Assembly (NCBI GenBank): GCA_017856435.1
Contig: JAFMFB010000007.1
Span: forward strand, 1-64,000
DNA length: 64,000 nucleotides
Origin: Burkholderiaceae bacterium
GTDB lineage: Bacteria > Pseudomonadota > Gammaproteobacteria > Burkholderiales > Burkholderiaceae_C
Direction of reading: 5' to 3'
This document shows positions 9,118-18,113 of the stretch, piece by piece. A model generated the notes under the pieces. The model saw only the letters and a list, made by a program, of their open reading frames with translations, was not told the origin of the DNA and ran no database searches. The number at the start of each line of letters is the position of its first letter. The stretch's first letter is position 1. The position numbers and the translations under genes were made by a program.

Positions 9118-10056
9118 TCAGCCGCCGCACATGCGGCGCAACACGTCGTACACCGCAGCGGTGTCATGATCGCCGTGGCCGGCCCCCAGGGCTGCGTTGT
9201 AGATAGCCTCGGTGGCAGTGAACAGCGGCGCTGGGGTCTTGGTGGCGGCTAGCGCAGCGTTGATCAGCTTCATGTCCTTTTGCCAGATCGAGACCTTCAT
9301 GGTGGCATCATCCCAGCTTTCCTGCGCCATCACAGGTCCGCGAACATCCAGCATGCGCGAGCCGCCCGCGCCATCAGCCAGGACCTTGACAGCAAGATCT
9401 GGCGCAATACCCAGCCGCTTGCCAAAGAGCAGGGCCTCGGCGGTGGATACATTGTGAATGGCCACCAGCAGGTTGGCCATCAGCTTCATCTTCATGCCGT
9501 TGCCAAATTCACCAAGGTAATAGTTGGCCTTGGAAAAGCCTTCGAACACTGGCTTGAGCTGTTGCACCACCTTGGCCGGACCGCTTGAGTAAACGGTCAA
9601 ATCCTTGAGTCTGGCCTGAGCACCCGTGCCGGAGAGTGGGCAATCTAGCATGACCACCCCGCGCGCGGCCAGTACAGCGCGGGCTGCCATCTTGTCCTCC
9701 ACATCAAAGGTACTGGTTTCAATCACCACCAGCCCTTTGCGCGCGCGCAAGGCCACTGCTCGGGAGGTACTCATCAAGGCGTCCGGGTTGGGCAGTGAGA
9801 ACACGATCACATCGACGCTGGATGCCACCTCGGCGGCATCCTTGCAGACCACGCCACCTTGGGCACGAAAGCTTTTGCGGGCAGCGGGCAGGGGGTCAAA
9901 GCCGCAAACCTTGAAACCGGCCTTCACCATGTTGCTTGACATGGCCGACCCCATGATGCCCAGCCCGACAAAGCCGATCGGTTTTGAATTTTGTGCCGGC
10001 GCCTTGGAAGCTTTGGCCTGGACAGATTTGGATGTGGACTTTTTGACGGTTGCCAT
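9118..10056 (-). CDS. NAD(P)-dependent oxidoreductase, 3-hydroxyisobutyrate dehydrogenase-like
   Basis: IGFVGLGIMGSAMSSNMVKAGF, DCPLSGTGAQARLKDLTVYSSG, GNGMKMKLMANLLVAIHN; preceded by a K/A/S-rich N-terminal extension. Confidence 0.9.
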   Translation of the reverse strand: MATVKKSTSKSVQAKASKAPAQNSKPIGFVGLGIMGSAMSSNMVKAGFKVCGFDPLPAARKSFRAQGGVVCKDAAEVASSVDVIVFSLPNPDALMSTSRAVALRARKGLVVIETSTFDVEDKMAARAVLAARGVVMLDCPLSGTGAQARLKDLTVYSSGPAKVVQQLKPVFEGFSKANYYLGEFGNGMKMKLMANLLVAIHNVSTAEALLFGKRLGIAPDLAVKVLADGAGGSRMLDVRGPVMAQESWDDATMKVSIWQKDMKLINAALAATKTPAPLFTATEAIYNAALGAGHGDHDTAAVYDVLRRMCGG

Positions 10057-10099
10057 CGGATAACTCCATTTTTGGTGAAAAATATTTGATGAGGATGCT

Positions 10100-10113
10100 C
10101 TAGACTAGTCTAG
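10100..10113. promoter_or_regulatory. perfect 14-bp palindrome CTAGACTAGTCTAG, candidate repressor operator
   Basis: Perfect palindrome in the divergent intergenic region (10057-10144) controlling the gene pair upstream of the TetR gene. Confidence 0.45.
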
Positions 10114-10144
10114 CCGAGAACATTGATGACATTGGAGACATTGC

Positions 10145-11203
10145 ATGACAAACCAAACCCTAGCCAACGACAACTCAGCCCAGCCAACGTCCCCGGTCCG
10201 GGTCGGCATTGTGGGCTACGGCTGGTGGGGCAAAACACTGGCCAGGCTGATCACCCAGAGCGCATGGTTCGAACTGATCACAGTGGTCGAACCCAATGCC
10301 CAGACCCGAGCCCAGATGAGTGAAGACGCTGGGCGCATGGGGTTTGGCGTTGAGGAAAACTTCGAGCGTTTTCTTGAGACACCGGGTTTGGAGGCCGTGA
10401 TCCTGTGTTCTCCACACCAGGCCCATGTCGATCAAATTGTTGCGGCCGCCAAACAGGGCCTGCATGTTTTTTGCGAAAAGCCGCTCTCGCTGACGCTTGA
10501 GGATGCGAGACGCGCCGTCAGCACATGTGTCCAACACCAGCGCATCCTGGGCATTGGTCATGAGCGCCGTTTTGAGCCCCCAGTCATCCAGTTGCGTCAG
10601 GATATTGCTGCCGGCAAGCTGGGCACCATTCTGCAGATCGAGGCCAATTTCAACCAGAACAAGTTTCTTGCCCTACCCAAGGACAACTGGCGGCTATCGA
10701 ACCAATTTGCGCCCGTCGGGCCCCTGACCGCCACCGGCATCCATCTGGTGGACCTATCCATTGCTCTGTTGGGACCGGCAGAATCCGTGTTGGCGCGTCT
10801 GTCCACCCTGGGATCAAATTTCGAAAATGGTGACACCCTGGGCATCATGCTGTCCTTTCCAGGTGGTGCCAACTCTCTGATCAGCGCCGTGCTGGCCACA
10901 CCCTTTGACGGTCGTCTGGCGGTTTATGGTACCGAAGGCTGGGTTGATATTCGCGACCTCACCCATCCGGAAAACCCGACTGGCTGGGATGTCACCATGG
11001 TTTCGCGCGATGGCCAGCGAACCAGCCACTTTGTTCCGGCTCATCCGGCAGCATTGTCCAATCTGGAGGCCTTTGCAAAAGCGGTGCGCGGCATCAGTGC
11101 CTACCCGGTGTCGCACACCGAACTCCTGGCCAATGTGGCAGCGGTGCAGGCCATCATGACCTCGGCACGAACCCGTGCTGTCGAAGCGGTGGCCAAGGTC
11201 TGA
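10145..11203 (+). CDS. Gfo/Idh/MocA family oxidoreductase
   Basis: VGIVGYGWWGKTLARLI, VILCSPHQAHVDQIVAAAKQGLHVFCEKPLSLTLEDA. Confidence 0.92.
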   Translation: MTNQTLANDNSAQPTSPVRVGIVGYGWWGKTLARLITQSAWFELITVVEPNAQTRAQMSEDAGRMGFGVEENFERFLETPGLEAVILCSPHQAHVDQIVAAAKQGLHVFCEKPLSLTLEDARRAVSTCVQHQRILGIGHERRFEPPVIQLRQDIAAGKLGTILQIEANFNQNKFLALPKDNWRLSNQFAPVGPLTATGIHLVDLSIALLGPAESVLARLSTLGSNFENGDTLGIMLSFPGGANSLISAVLATPFDGRLAVYGTEGWVDIRDLTHPENPTGWDVTMVSRDGQRTSHFVPAHPAALSNLEAFAKAVRGISAYPVSHTELLANVAAVQAIMTSARTRAVEAVAKV

Positions 11204-11209
11204 TTGCCG

Positions 11210-11875
11210 ATGAACAGCAACCCGATTGTCAAACGACGCAGCCGTCTGAGCGGCCCCGCGCGCGCTCAGGAGATTGTGCGTGAGGCGGTACGTTTTTTTG
11301 CCGAGCTGGGCTTTGATGGCGATACCCGACAACTGGCTCGCCGACTGGGCGTGACCCAGTCCCTAATCTACAAGTATTTTCCCAACAAGGCCGCTCTGAT
11401 TGAAGAGGTCTACAAAGAGGTCTACCTGGGGCGCTGGGACCCGTATTGGGAAGCGGTGTTGCGCGATCGCAGCATTGCCCTGGAAGAGCGCCTTATTCGC
11501 CTGTACCAGGAGTACGCGAAGGCGGCACTGACCTGGGACTGGGTGCGAATCTTCATGTTCAGTGGCTTGCGTGGTGAAGATATCAACCGCAAATACCTTG
11601 ATCTGCTTCGCCAGCGCATTCTTGAGCCAGCTGTGATCGAACTCAGACATGAAATGCAACTGCCGGGCATCGATCAGGTGCCCATCAACACCTCAGAAAT
11701 TGAGATGGTCTGGAGCATCAATGCCCGGATCTTCTACTTTGGGCAGCGCCAGTGGATTTTTGCGGTTCCGGTCGAAGAACCGCTCAACGACATGATCGCC
11801 CTGACCATACGCCATTTCATGGCTGGCGCGCGGGCGGTCTGGCCAGCGTTAGTACAGGCTCGCACAAGCTCATAA
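11210..11875 (+). CDS. TetR/AcrR family transcriptional regulator
   Basis: ARAQEIVREAVRFFAELGFDGDTRQLARRLGVTQSLIYKYFPNKAALIEEVYKEVY; ATG at 11210 preferred over TTG at 11204. Confidence 0.92.
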   Translation: MNSNPIVKRRSRLSGPARAQEIVREAVRFFAELGFDGDTRQLARRLGVTQSLIYKYFPNKAALIEEVYKEVYLGRWDPYWEAVLRDRSIALEERLIRLYQEYAKAALTWDWVRIFMFSGLRGEDINRKYLDLLRQRILEPAVIELRHEMQLPGIDQVPINTSEIEMVWSINARIFYFGQRQWIFAVPVEEPLNDMIALTIRHFMAGARAVWPALVQARTSS

Positions 11876-11937
11876 TTTGCCAAAACCAAGGGTAATCCCT
11901 TATATCAAAATACCCTTTCCGCCCCTAAAGTGATCAC

Positions 11938-12477
11938 ATGAACACCACGATCACATCTTTTGATGCACGCGACCTGCGCCGCGCCTTTGGCAGTTTTGGC
12001 ACGGGCGTAACCGTGGTCACGGCCCGTTCCAATGACGAGCGATTGGCGGGGCTGACCGTCAACTCCTTTTCATCGGTTTCACTGGAACCGCCCATCGTCG
12101 CCTGGAGCCTGGCGACGCAATCGGCCAGCCTGGAACTCTTCAAGGAAGCGGGACGCTTTGTGATCAATGTGCTCACCGTTGATCAGTTGCGACTGGCTCG
12201 CCAGTTCTCCAACCCTTTGGCCGACAAGTTTGCCAATGTGGACTACCAAGCTGGCCTGGCTGATCAGCCGGTGCTCGAAGACTGTGCTGCCACCCTGGAA
12301 TGCCGCATAGTGGGCACCCATCTGGTGGGAGACCATTGTATGTTTTTGGGGCAAGTTGAGCGCTACTCGCACTGCGCCAGGCGGCCCCTGCTGTTCTGCC
12401 AGGGCGCCTTTCAACAGGGGATCGAGTTGGTTGAGGCCCCTCAACAAAACCTGCTGGATCAACGGAGAACCGCATGA
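11938..12477 (+). CDS. flavin reductase family protein (HpaC/RutF-like)
   Basis: LRRAFGSFGTGVTVVTARSNDERLAGLTVNSFSSVSLEPPIVAWSLATQSASLELFKEAGRFVINVL. Confidence 0.93.
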   Translation: MNTTITSFDARDLRRAFGSFGTGVTVVTARSNDERLAGLTVNSFSSVSLEPPIVAWSLATQSASLELFKEAGRFVINVLTVDQLRLARQFSNPLADKFANVDYQAGLADQPVLEDCAATLECRIVGTHLVGDHCMFLGQVERYSHCARRPLLFCQGAFQQGIELVEAPQQNLLDQRRTA

Positions 12478-13565
12478 AATACAGCACCTTCATGATGCCC
12501 TTGCACCCGCCAGGTCGCAACGTTACCGAGGCCTTGCAGGAAGACCGCCAGGCCATCATCCTGGCTGACCAGTTGGGATTTAGCGAAGCCTATGTCGGCG
12601 AGCATGTCACCGATTCCGCCGAGATCGTGACCTCGTCCATGATTTTCCTGGCCAGCCTGATCTCTGAGACCAAGCAAATTAAGCTTGGTACTGGAACCAT
12701 CAACGTTCCCAATTCCCACCCGGCCCATATCGCTTCCCAGGCTGCGATGCTCGATCACCTGCTCCAGGGTCGATTTGTCATGGGCATCAGCCCCGGTGGC
12801 CTGATCTCGGATGCCGAAGTCTTTGGCAATTTCGGCAAGGACCGCAATGCCATGTTTGTCGAGGGCATCAACACGGTTCTGAAAATCTGGGAATCCGATC
12901 CCCCGTACGACATCGAAGGCCAGTTCTGGAATGTCTCGGTCGGCAAGACCATGATTCCTGAAATCGGTCAGGGCTTCATCATGAAACCCTTTCAAAAGCC
13001 CCACCCGCTCATTGTTGGCACGGCCGTCGCGCCCTTTTCCAAAGGGGTCACCGAAATGGCCAAGCGTGGCTGGCAGCCCATCTCAGCCAACTTCCTGATG
13101 CCCGAATGGGTCAAGTCGCACTGGCCCAAGTATGTTGAAGGGCGGGAAGCAGTTGGCGCCACCGCGTCGCCCTCCGAGTGGCATGTGGCCAAGAGCATTT
13201 TTGTCGCTGACGATGAGGCCACGGCCAAACGCTACGCCCTGCAAGAGGGGGGGCCCTACCACTTCTACTTCAAGCAGCTGGTTCGCAAGCTGGTGCAAGG
13301 TGTTGGACGCTCGAACCTGTTCAAGACCGACCCGGAGATGCCCGACAGTGAGATCACCCCCGACTATGTCACCAACCGGCTGGTGATTGCCGGCACAGTC
13401 AACTCGGTGGTGGATCAGATTCTTGCCTTCCGTGAACAGGTTGGCGATTTTGGCACCCTGGTCTACGCCTGCCACGACTGGCAGGACCCGCAACTTGGCA
13501 AGCGTTCGATGGAGCTGTTTGCCAAAGAGGTGATGCCGCGGGTGAACCGAGCCATCGGCCAATGA
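12474..13565 (+). CDS. LLM class flavin-dependent oxidoreductase (FMNH2-dependent monooxygenase)
   Basis: Luciferase-like motifs: ADQLGFSEAYVGEHV, LGTGTINVPNSHPAHIASQAAMLDHLLQGRFVMGISPGGLISDAEVFG; 4-bp overlap with flavin reductase gene. Confidence 0.92.
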   Translation: MKYSTFMMPLHPPGRNVTEALQEDRQAIILADQLGFSEAYVGEHVTDSAEIVTSSMIFLASLISETKQIKLGTGTINVPNSHPAHIASQAAMLDHLLQGRFVMGISPGGLISDAEVFGNFGKDRNAMFVEGINTVLKIWESDPPYDIEGQFWNVSVGKTMIPEIGQGFIMKPFQKPHPLIVGTAVAPFSKGVTEMAKRGWQPISANFLMPEWVKSHWPKYVEGREAVGATASPSEWHVAKSIFVADDEATAKRYALQEGGPYHFYFKQLVRKLVQGVGRSNLFKTDPEMPDSEITPDYVTNRLVIAGTVNSVVDQILAFREQVGDFGTLVYACHDWQDPQLGKRSMELFAKEVMPRVNRAIGQ

Positions 13566-13625
13566 CCGGCTGGATTGCTGTCCCTATCCATTTTTAGTTT
13601 TCACTTACCCAACTGAGGGCGCTTC

Positions 13626-14774
13626 ATGTTCTTCACCTGTTCACCGACCTGTACCGACCCCAGCCACCAGCACGGCCCCCGCCATGCGGCGGCCACCAAG
13701 ACCGCGGCCAAGCGCAGCACCAGCGTGACGCCCAAACGAGCTGCCCAGAAGATTGTTCGCAACGCCAAGGGCCAATCCAAGGTGGTTGATATTCATTGCC
13801 ACTACCTCAATCCAGTGGTCGCTGAAAAAACGGCCGCCCTGAACGCGGCAGCACACGATTACTCGATCATTTTTGCCAATGACCTGACCCGTCAAACCAA
13901 TGTCAAGCAGATGCGGGAGCGGCACCCCAAACTGATCGGCATTGCCGAGCGGCTCAAGGACATGGACAAGATGGGCGTGGACATTCAGGCGGTCGCCCCT
14001 GCCCCCTTCCAGTATTTCTATTTCACTGAACCGGATCTGGGCGCTAGCTTGGCGCGTGATGTAAACGAAGGCATCGCCGACCTGGTGGCACAGCACCCGG
14101 ACCGCTTTGTTGGCCTGGGCTCGGTGCCCCTGCAAAATGCCCAGTTGGCGGTGCGTGAACTGGAATATGCCGTGAAAAAACTCGGCTTGCGGGGCGTCGA
14201 GATCAACACCAATGTCAACGGCCTGAATCTGACCGACCCCAAACTCGGACTGGAAAGGTTTTTTGCCAAGGCCAGCGAACTGGGTGTGGTGATCTTCCTG
14301 CACCCTGTAGGTTTCAGCCAGGCCGAGCGACTGACCAATCATTACTTCAACAATGTGATTGGCAACCCGATGGACACCACCATTGCTGTCAGCCACCTGA
14401 TCTATGACGGTATCGTGGCGCGTCATCCGAAAATCAAGTTCATTGCTGCCCATGGCGGTGGCTACCTTGCCCACTACTGGGCACGCATGGACCACGCCTG
14501 GAAAGCGCGCCCGGATGGCCGCACCGTGATCAAGAAAAAGCCCTCCAGCTATCTGGAAAAGTTTTACTTCGACACCATCACCTTTGACCCGGACATGCTG
14601 CGCCACCTGATTGACCGCTATGGCGCCGATCATGTGCTGCTGGGGACCGACTACCCCTATGACATGGGCGAGACCGATCCGCGCGGGCTGATTGCTTCAG
14701 TGAAAAGACTGCCTGCCGAGCAACGCCGCCTGATCGAAGGCGGCAACGCCATGAAACTGTTTCGGATCAAGTAG
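13626..14774 (+). CDS. amidohydrolase family protein (ACMSD-like)
   Basis: VVDIHCHYLNPVVAEK, FIAAHGGGYLAHYWARMDHAW, LLGTDYPYDMGETDP; basic N-terminal extension of about 50 aa. Confidence 0.88.
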   Translation: MFFTCSPTCTDPSHQHGPRHAAATKTAAKRSTSVTPKRAAQKIVRNAKGQSKVVDIHCHYLNPVVAEKTAALNAAAHDYSIIFANDLTRQTNVKQMRERHPKLIGIAERLKDMDKMGVDIQAVAPAPFQYFYFTEPDLGASLARDVNEGIADLVAQHPDRFVGLGSVPLQNAQLAVRELEYAVKKLGLRGVEINTNVNGLNLTDPKLGLERFFAKASELGVVIFLHPVGFSQAERLTNHYFNNVIGNPMDTTIAVSHLIYDGIVARHPKIKFIAAHGGGYLAHYWARMDHAWKARPDGRTVIKKKPSSYLEKFYFDTITFDPDMLRHLIDRYGADHVLLGTDYPYDMGETDPRGLIASVKRLPAEQRRLIEGGNAMKLFRIK

Positions 14775-14794
14775 GGCACAGGGCCCAAACGACC

Positions 14795-14832
14795 AGGCCC
14801 GGCCTCATCGGGCCTTGCCTGCCGGCAAGGCC
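14795..14832. terminator. overlapping hairpins between convergent genes (candidate bidirectional terminator)
   Basis: AGGCCCG-N7-CGGGCCT (14795-14815) and GGCCTTGCC-TGCC-GGCAAGGCC (14811-14832) at the shared 3' ends; no clear T-tract. Confidence 0.4.
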
Positions 14833-15296
14833 CGGGTTGGCAAAGGCAGCGATGTTTTGTAGCGGACCTGCTTGAGGGCAAAGCTGGAACGGATCTTCTC
14901 CACCCCGGGGATTGGCGTGAGTTGCTCCAGAATGAATTTTTCCAGCGCGGCAATATCGGTGACCGCCACCCGAATCAGGTAATCGGAATCTCCGGTCATC
15001 AGGTAGCACTCCATCACCTCATCATGCTCGGCAATGCGCCGCTCGAATTCGGCCAGGGCCTCCTTGCTTTGGGTCTTCAGGCTGATATTGATGAACACAT
15101 TGAGTCCCAACCCCAGTGCGGCCGCGTTGGCCAGCGCCACATAACGGCTGATCACCCCTGACGCTTCCAGCGCCTTGACGCGGGCCAGGCAGGGCGAGGG
15201 TGACAGATGCACTCTGCGGGCCAATTCCACATTGGACAAGGCGCCATCCGCCTGCAACTCAGTGAGTATGCGCAAATCAAGTTTATCAAGATTCAT
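14805..15296 (-). CDS. Lrp/AsnC family transcriptional regulator
   Basis: MNLDKLDLRILTELQADGALSNVELARRVHLSPSPCLARVKALEASGVISRYVALANAAALGL. Confidence 0.95.
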   Translation of the reverse strand: MNLDKLDLRILTELQADGALSNVELARRVHLSPSPCLARVKALEASGVISRYVALANAAALGLGLNVFINISLKTQSKEALAEFERRIAEHDEVMECYLMTGDSDYLIRVAVTDIAALEKFILEQLTPIPGVEKIRSSFALKQVRYKTSLPLPTRALPAGKAR

Positions 15297-15297
15297 A

Positions 15298-15331
15298 TGC
15301 TGTAAATATTTTAATTAACGGCATATTATGC
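15298..15331. promoter_or_regulatory. candidate Lrp-type operator cluster
   Basis: TGCTGTAAAT-N6-ATTAACGGCA (15298-15323, arms with two mismatches) abutting the perfect dyad GCATA-T-TATGC (15321-15331) in the divergent intergenic region. Confidence 0.4.
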
Positions 15332-15400
15332 TTCTTAAATACTGAATAAACGATATTTCAGCAACTCATGTTTTGAGCCAACAGGTACAGTGAAGGCATC

Positions 15401-18049
15401 ATGAATGCACCCATTCCCTCCAATCTGCTGACTTTTCTTAACAACCAGACTGACCTTGACCCACAGGAAACTGCCGAATGGCAACAAGCCTTTCTGGCCC
15501 TGCTGACCCAGGAAGGACCGCAACGTGCCGGCTTCATCCTGGATGAACTGGCCCGGCTGGCCCGCCATCACCACACCGGCTGGCAGCCCAGTCTGGTGAC
15601 GCCCTATGTCAACACGGTCAGCGTGGCGCAGCAGCCCAACTTTCCGGGTGACCTGGCGATCGAAGAGCGGCTGGCCTCGATCATGCGCTGGAATGCGCTG
15701 GCCATGGTGGTGCGCGCCAACCAGGCCTACGGTGAGCTGGGCGGTCATATCGCCAGCTACGCCAGCGCGGCCGATCTGTTCGAGGTCGGCTTCAACCACT
15801 TCTTTCAGGCGCGCAGCCCGCAACACCGGGGCGACCTAGTGTTTTTCCAGCCTCACAGCGCGCCCGGTGTCTATGCCCGCGCCTTTTTGGAGGGCCGACT
15901 ACAGGAAGAGGATTTGCACCACTACCGTCAGGAGATCACCGCCGCCAGCGCCCAGGCGCGTGGGCTGTCGAGTTACCCGCACCCCTGGCTGATGCCGGAT
16001 TTCTGGCAGTTCCCAACCGGCTCGATGGGGCTGGGGCCAATCAGCTCGATCTACCACGCGCGCTTCATGCGCTACCTGACCCACCGCAGCCTGCTCAACT
16101 GTGACAACCGAAAAGTCTGGGGCGTATTTGGCGATGGCGAAATGGATGAGCCCGAATCCATGAGCGCCCTCACCCTGGCTTCGCGCGAAAAGCTGGACAA
16201 CCTGGTCTGGGTTGTGAACTGCAATCTGCAGCGCCTGGATGGGCCAGTGCGAGGCAATGGCCGCATCATCGACGAATTGGAAAAGTTGTTTGCCGGCGCT
16301 GGCTGGCATGTGGTCAAGCTGTTGTGGGGCAGTGACTGGGACGGCTTGTTTGCCCGCGACAGCGATGGCGCCCTGCTGCGGGCTTTGAGCGCAACAGTTG
16401 ACGGCCAGATGCAGACCTTCGCGGCCAAGGACGGCCGCTTCAACCGTGACAATTTCTTTGGCCAGAACGAAGCCCTGGCGCGGCTGGCCCAAGGCATGAC
16501 CGATGAGCAGATCGATCGCCTCAAGCGTGGCGGCCATGACCTGGTGAAGGTGTATGCCGCCTACGCAGCCGCTGCTGCGCATCGGGGCCAGCCCACGGTG
16601 ATTTTGGCGCACACCAAAAAAGGCTACGGCATGGGACAGGCCGGTCAGGGCAAGATGACCACCCACAGCCAGAAGAAGCTTGAGGCAGAGCACCTGCTGG
16701 CGTTTCGCAACCATTTCAACCTGCCCATCACCGACGAGCAGGCCTGCAAGCTCGATTTCTACAAGCCTGCCGATGACAGCGCAGAGATGCGCTACCTGCA
16801 TCAACGCCGCCAAGCACTGGGGGGCTACCTGCCCCAACGCAGCACCGCATGTGCGGTCGTCCCCACGCCGAGCCTTGAGTCATATGCCGACTTTGCCCTG
16901 AATGCGGCCGGCAAGGAAATGAGCACCACCATGGCCTTTGTGCGGCTGCTGGGCCAGCTGCTCAAGGACCCGGTGCTGGGTCAGCGCATCGTGCCGATCG
17001 TGGCCGATGAAGCCCGTACTTTCGGCATGGCCAATCTGTTCAAACAGGTCGGCATCTACTCCAGCCTGGGCCAGTGTTACGCCCCGGAGGACATCGGTTC
17101 GGTGCTGTCCTACCGCGAAGCACTCGAGGGGCAGATTCTGGAAGAGGGCATCTCCGAGGCCGGCGCCATCGCCAGCTGGACCGCCGCTGCCACCAGCTAC
17201 AGCGTGCATGGCCTGGCGATGTTGCCCTTCTACATCTACTACTCGATGTTCGGCTTTCAGCGGGTGGGCGACGCTATCTGGGCAGCGGCTGACCAGCGCG
17301 CTCGCGGCTTTTTGCTAGGGGCCACTTCCGGACGCACCACCCTGGGCGGTGAAGGCCTGCAACACCAGGACGGCTCCAGCCATCTGGTGGCTGCGACCAT
17401 TCCGAACTGCAAGGCCTACGACCCGGCCTTTGCCTGTGAGATGGCGGTCATCGTGGACCAGGGCATGCGTGAGATGCTGATCGACCAGCAGGATGTTTTT
17501 TATTACATCACCCTGATGAATGAAAACTATGCCCAGCCCAACCTGCAAGCCGGGGCTGCTGCCAACGTGATCCGGGGTTGCTACAAGTTCAAAAGCTTTC
17601 CCTCAGCGTCGAAGGCCACGCCACTTCAGGCCGTCACCCTGCTGGGATCGGGCGCCATCCTGACCGAAGTGCTGAAAGCCGCTGAGCTGCTGGCCGAACA
17701 AGGCATTGCGGTGGATGTCTTCAGCGTGACCAGCTGGAGCGAGCTGGCACGAGATGGCCTGGCCTGCGAACAGGCGCTTATAGCCGGTCAGCCCAACAGC
17801 CGCGTACCCTTCATCGCGCAGCAGTTGCAGAAAAGCCGCGGTCCGGTGATTGCCGCCACCGACTATGTGCGTGCGGTGCCTGAGAGTGTGCGGGCTTTTG
17901 TGCCGCCACAAAGGCCTTACTACACACTGGGCACCGATGGCTTTGGCCGCAGCGACACCCGGGCCGCCCTGCGACAGTACTTCGGTGTTGATGCAGGTCA
18001 TATAGTGACCACTTCACTGCAGGCCCTCAAACGATCGCAAGCGGGCTGA
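15401..18049 (+). CDS. homodimeric pyruvate (2-oxo acid) dehydrogenase E1 component, AceE/MdeB-type
   Basis: 882 aa; MRWNALAMVVRANQAYGELGGHIASYASAADLFEVGFNHFF, VWGVFGDGEMDEPESMSALTLASREKLDNLVWVVNCNLQRLDGPVRGNGRIIDELE (ThDP motif), LMNENYAQPNL. Confidence 0.93.
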   Translation: MNAPIPSNLLTFLNNQTDLDPQETAEWQQAFLALLTQEGPQRAGFILDELARLARHHHTGWQPSLVTPYVNTVSVAQQPNFPGDLAIEERLASIMRWNALAMVVRANQAYGELGGHIASYASAADLFEVGFNHFFQARSPQHRGDLVFFQPHSAPGVYARAFLEGRLQEEDLHHYRQEITAASAQARGLSSYPHPWLMPDFWQFPTGSMGLGPISSIYHARFMRYLTHRSLLNCDNRKVWGVFGDGEMDEPESMSALTLASREKLDNLVWVVNCNLQRLDGPVRGNGRIIDELEKLFAGAGWHVVKLLWGSDWDGLFARDSDGALLRALSATVDGQMQTFAAKDGRFNRDNFFGQNEALARLAQGMTDEQIDRLKRGGHDLVKVYAAYAAAAAHRGQPTVILAHTKKGYGMGQAGQGKMTTHSQKKLEAEHLLAFRNHFNLPITDEQACKLDFYKPADDSAEMRYLHQRRQALGGYLPQRSTACAVVPTPSLESYADFALNAAGKEMSTTMAFVRLLGQLLKDPVLGQRIVPIVADEARTFGMANLFKQVGIYSSLGQCYAPEDIGSVLSYREALEGQILEEGISEAGAIASWTAAATSYSVHGLAMLPFYIYYSMFGFQRVGDAIWAAADQRARGFLLGATSGRTTLGGEGLQHQDGSSHLVAATIPNCKAYDPAFACEMAVIVDQGMREMLIDQQDVFYYITLMNENYAQPNLQAGAAANVIRGCYKFKSFPSASKATPLQAVTLLGSGAILTEVLKAAELLAEQGIAVDVFSVTSWSELARDGLACEQALIAGQPNSRVPFIAQQLQKSRGPVIAATDYVRAVPESVRAFVPPQRPYYTLGTDGFGRSDTRAALRQYFGVDAGHIVTTSLQALKRSQAG

Positions 18050-18113
18050 TAAAAAATTCGCCCTCGCTGGGCTAAGCTTGCACCATGGTGTTCACAGACT
18101 CGAAAGGACCACC

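Noticed and set aside
13641-14633. 330-aa minus-strand ORF
   Set aside because: Exact antisense of the second amidohydrolase, no family motifs.
15899-16837. 312-aa minus-strand ORF
   Set aside because: Antisense shadow of the AceE-type gene.
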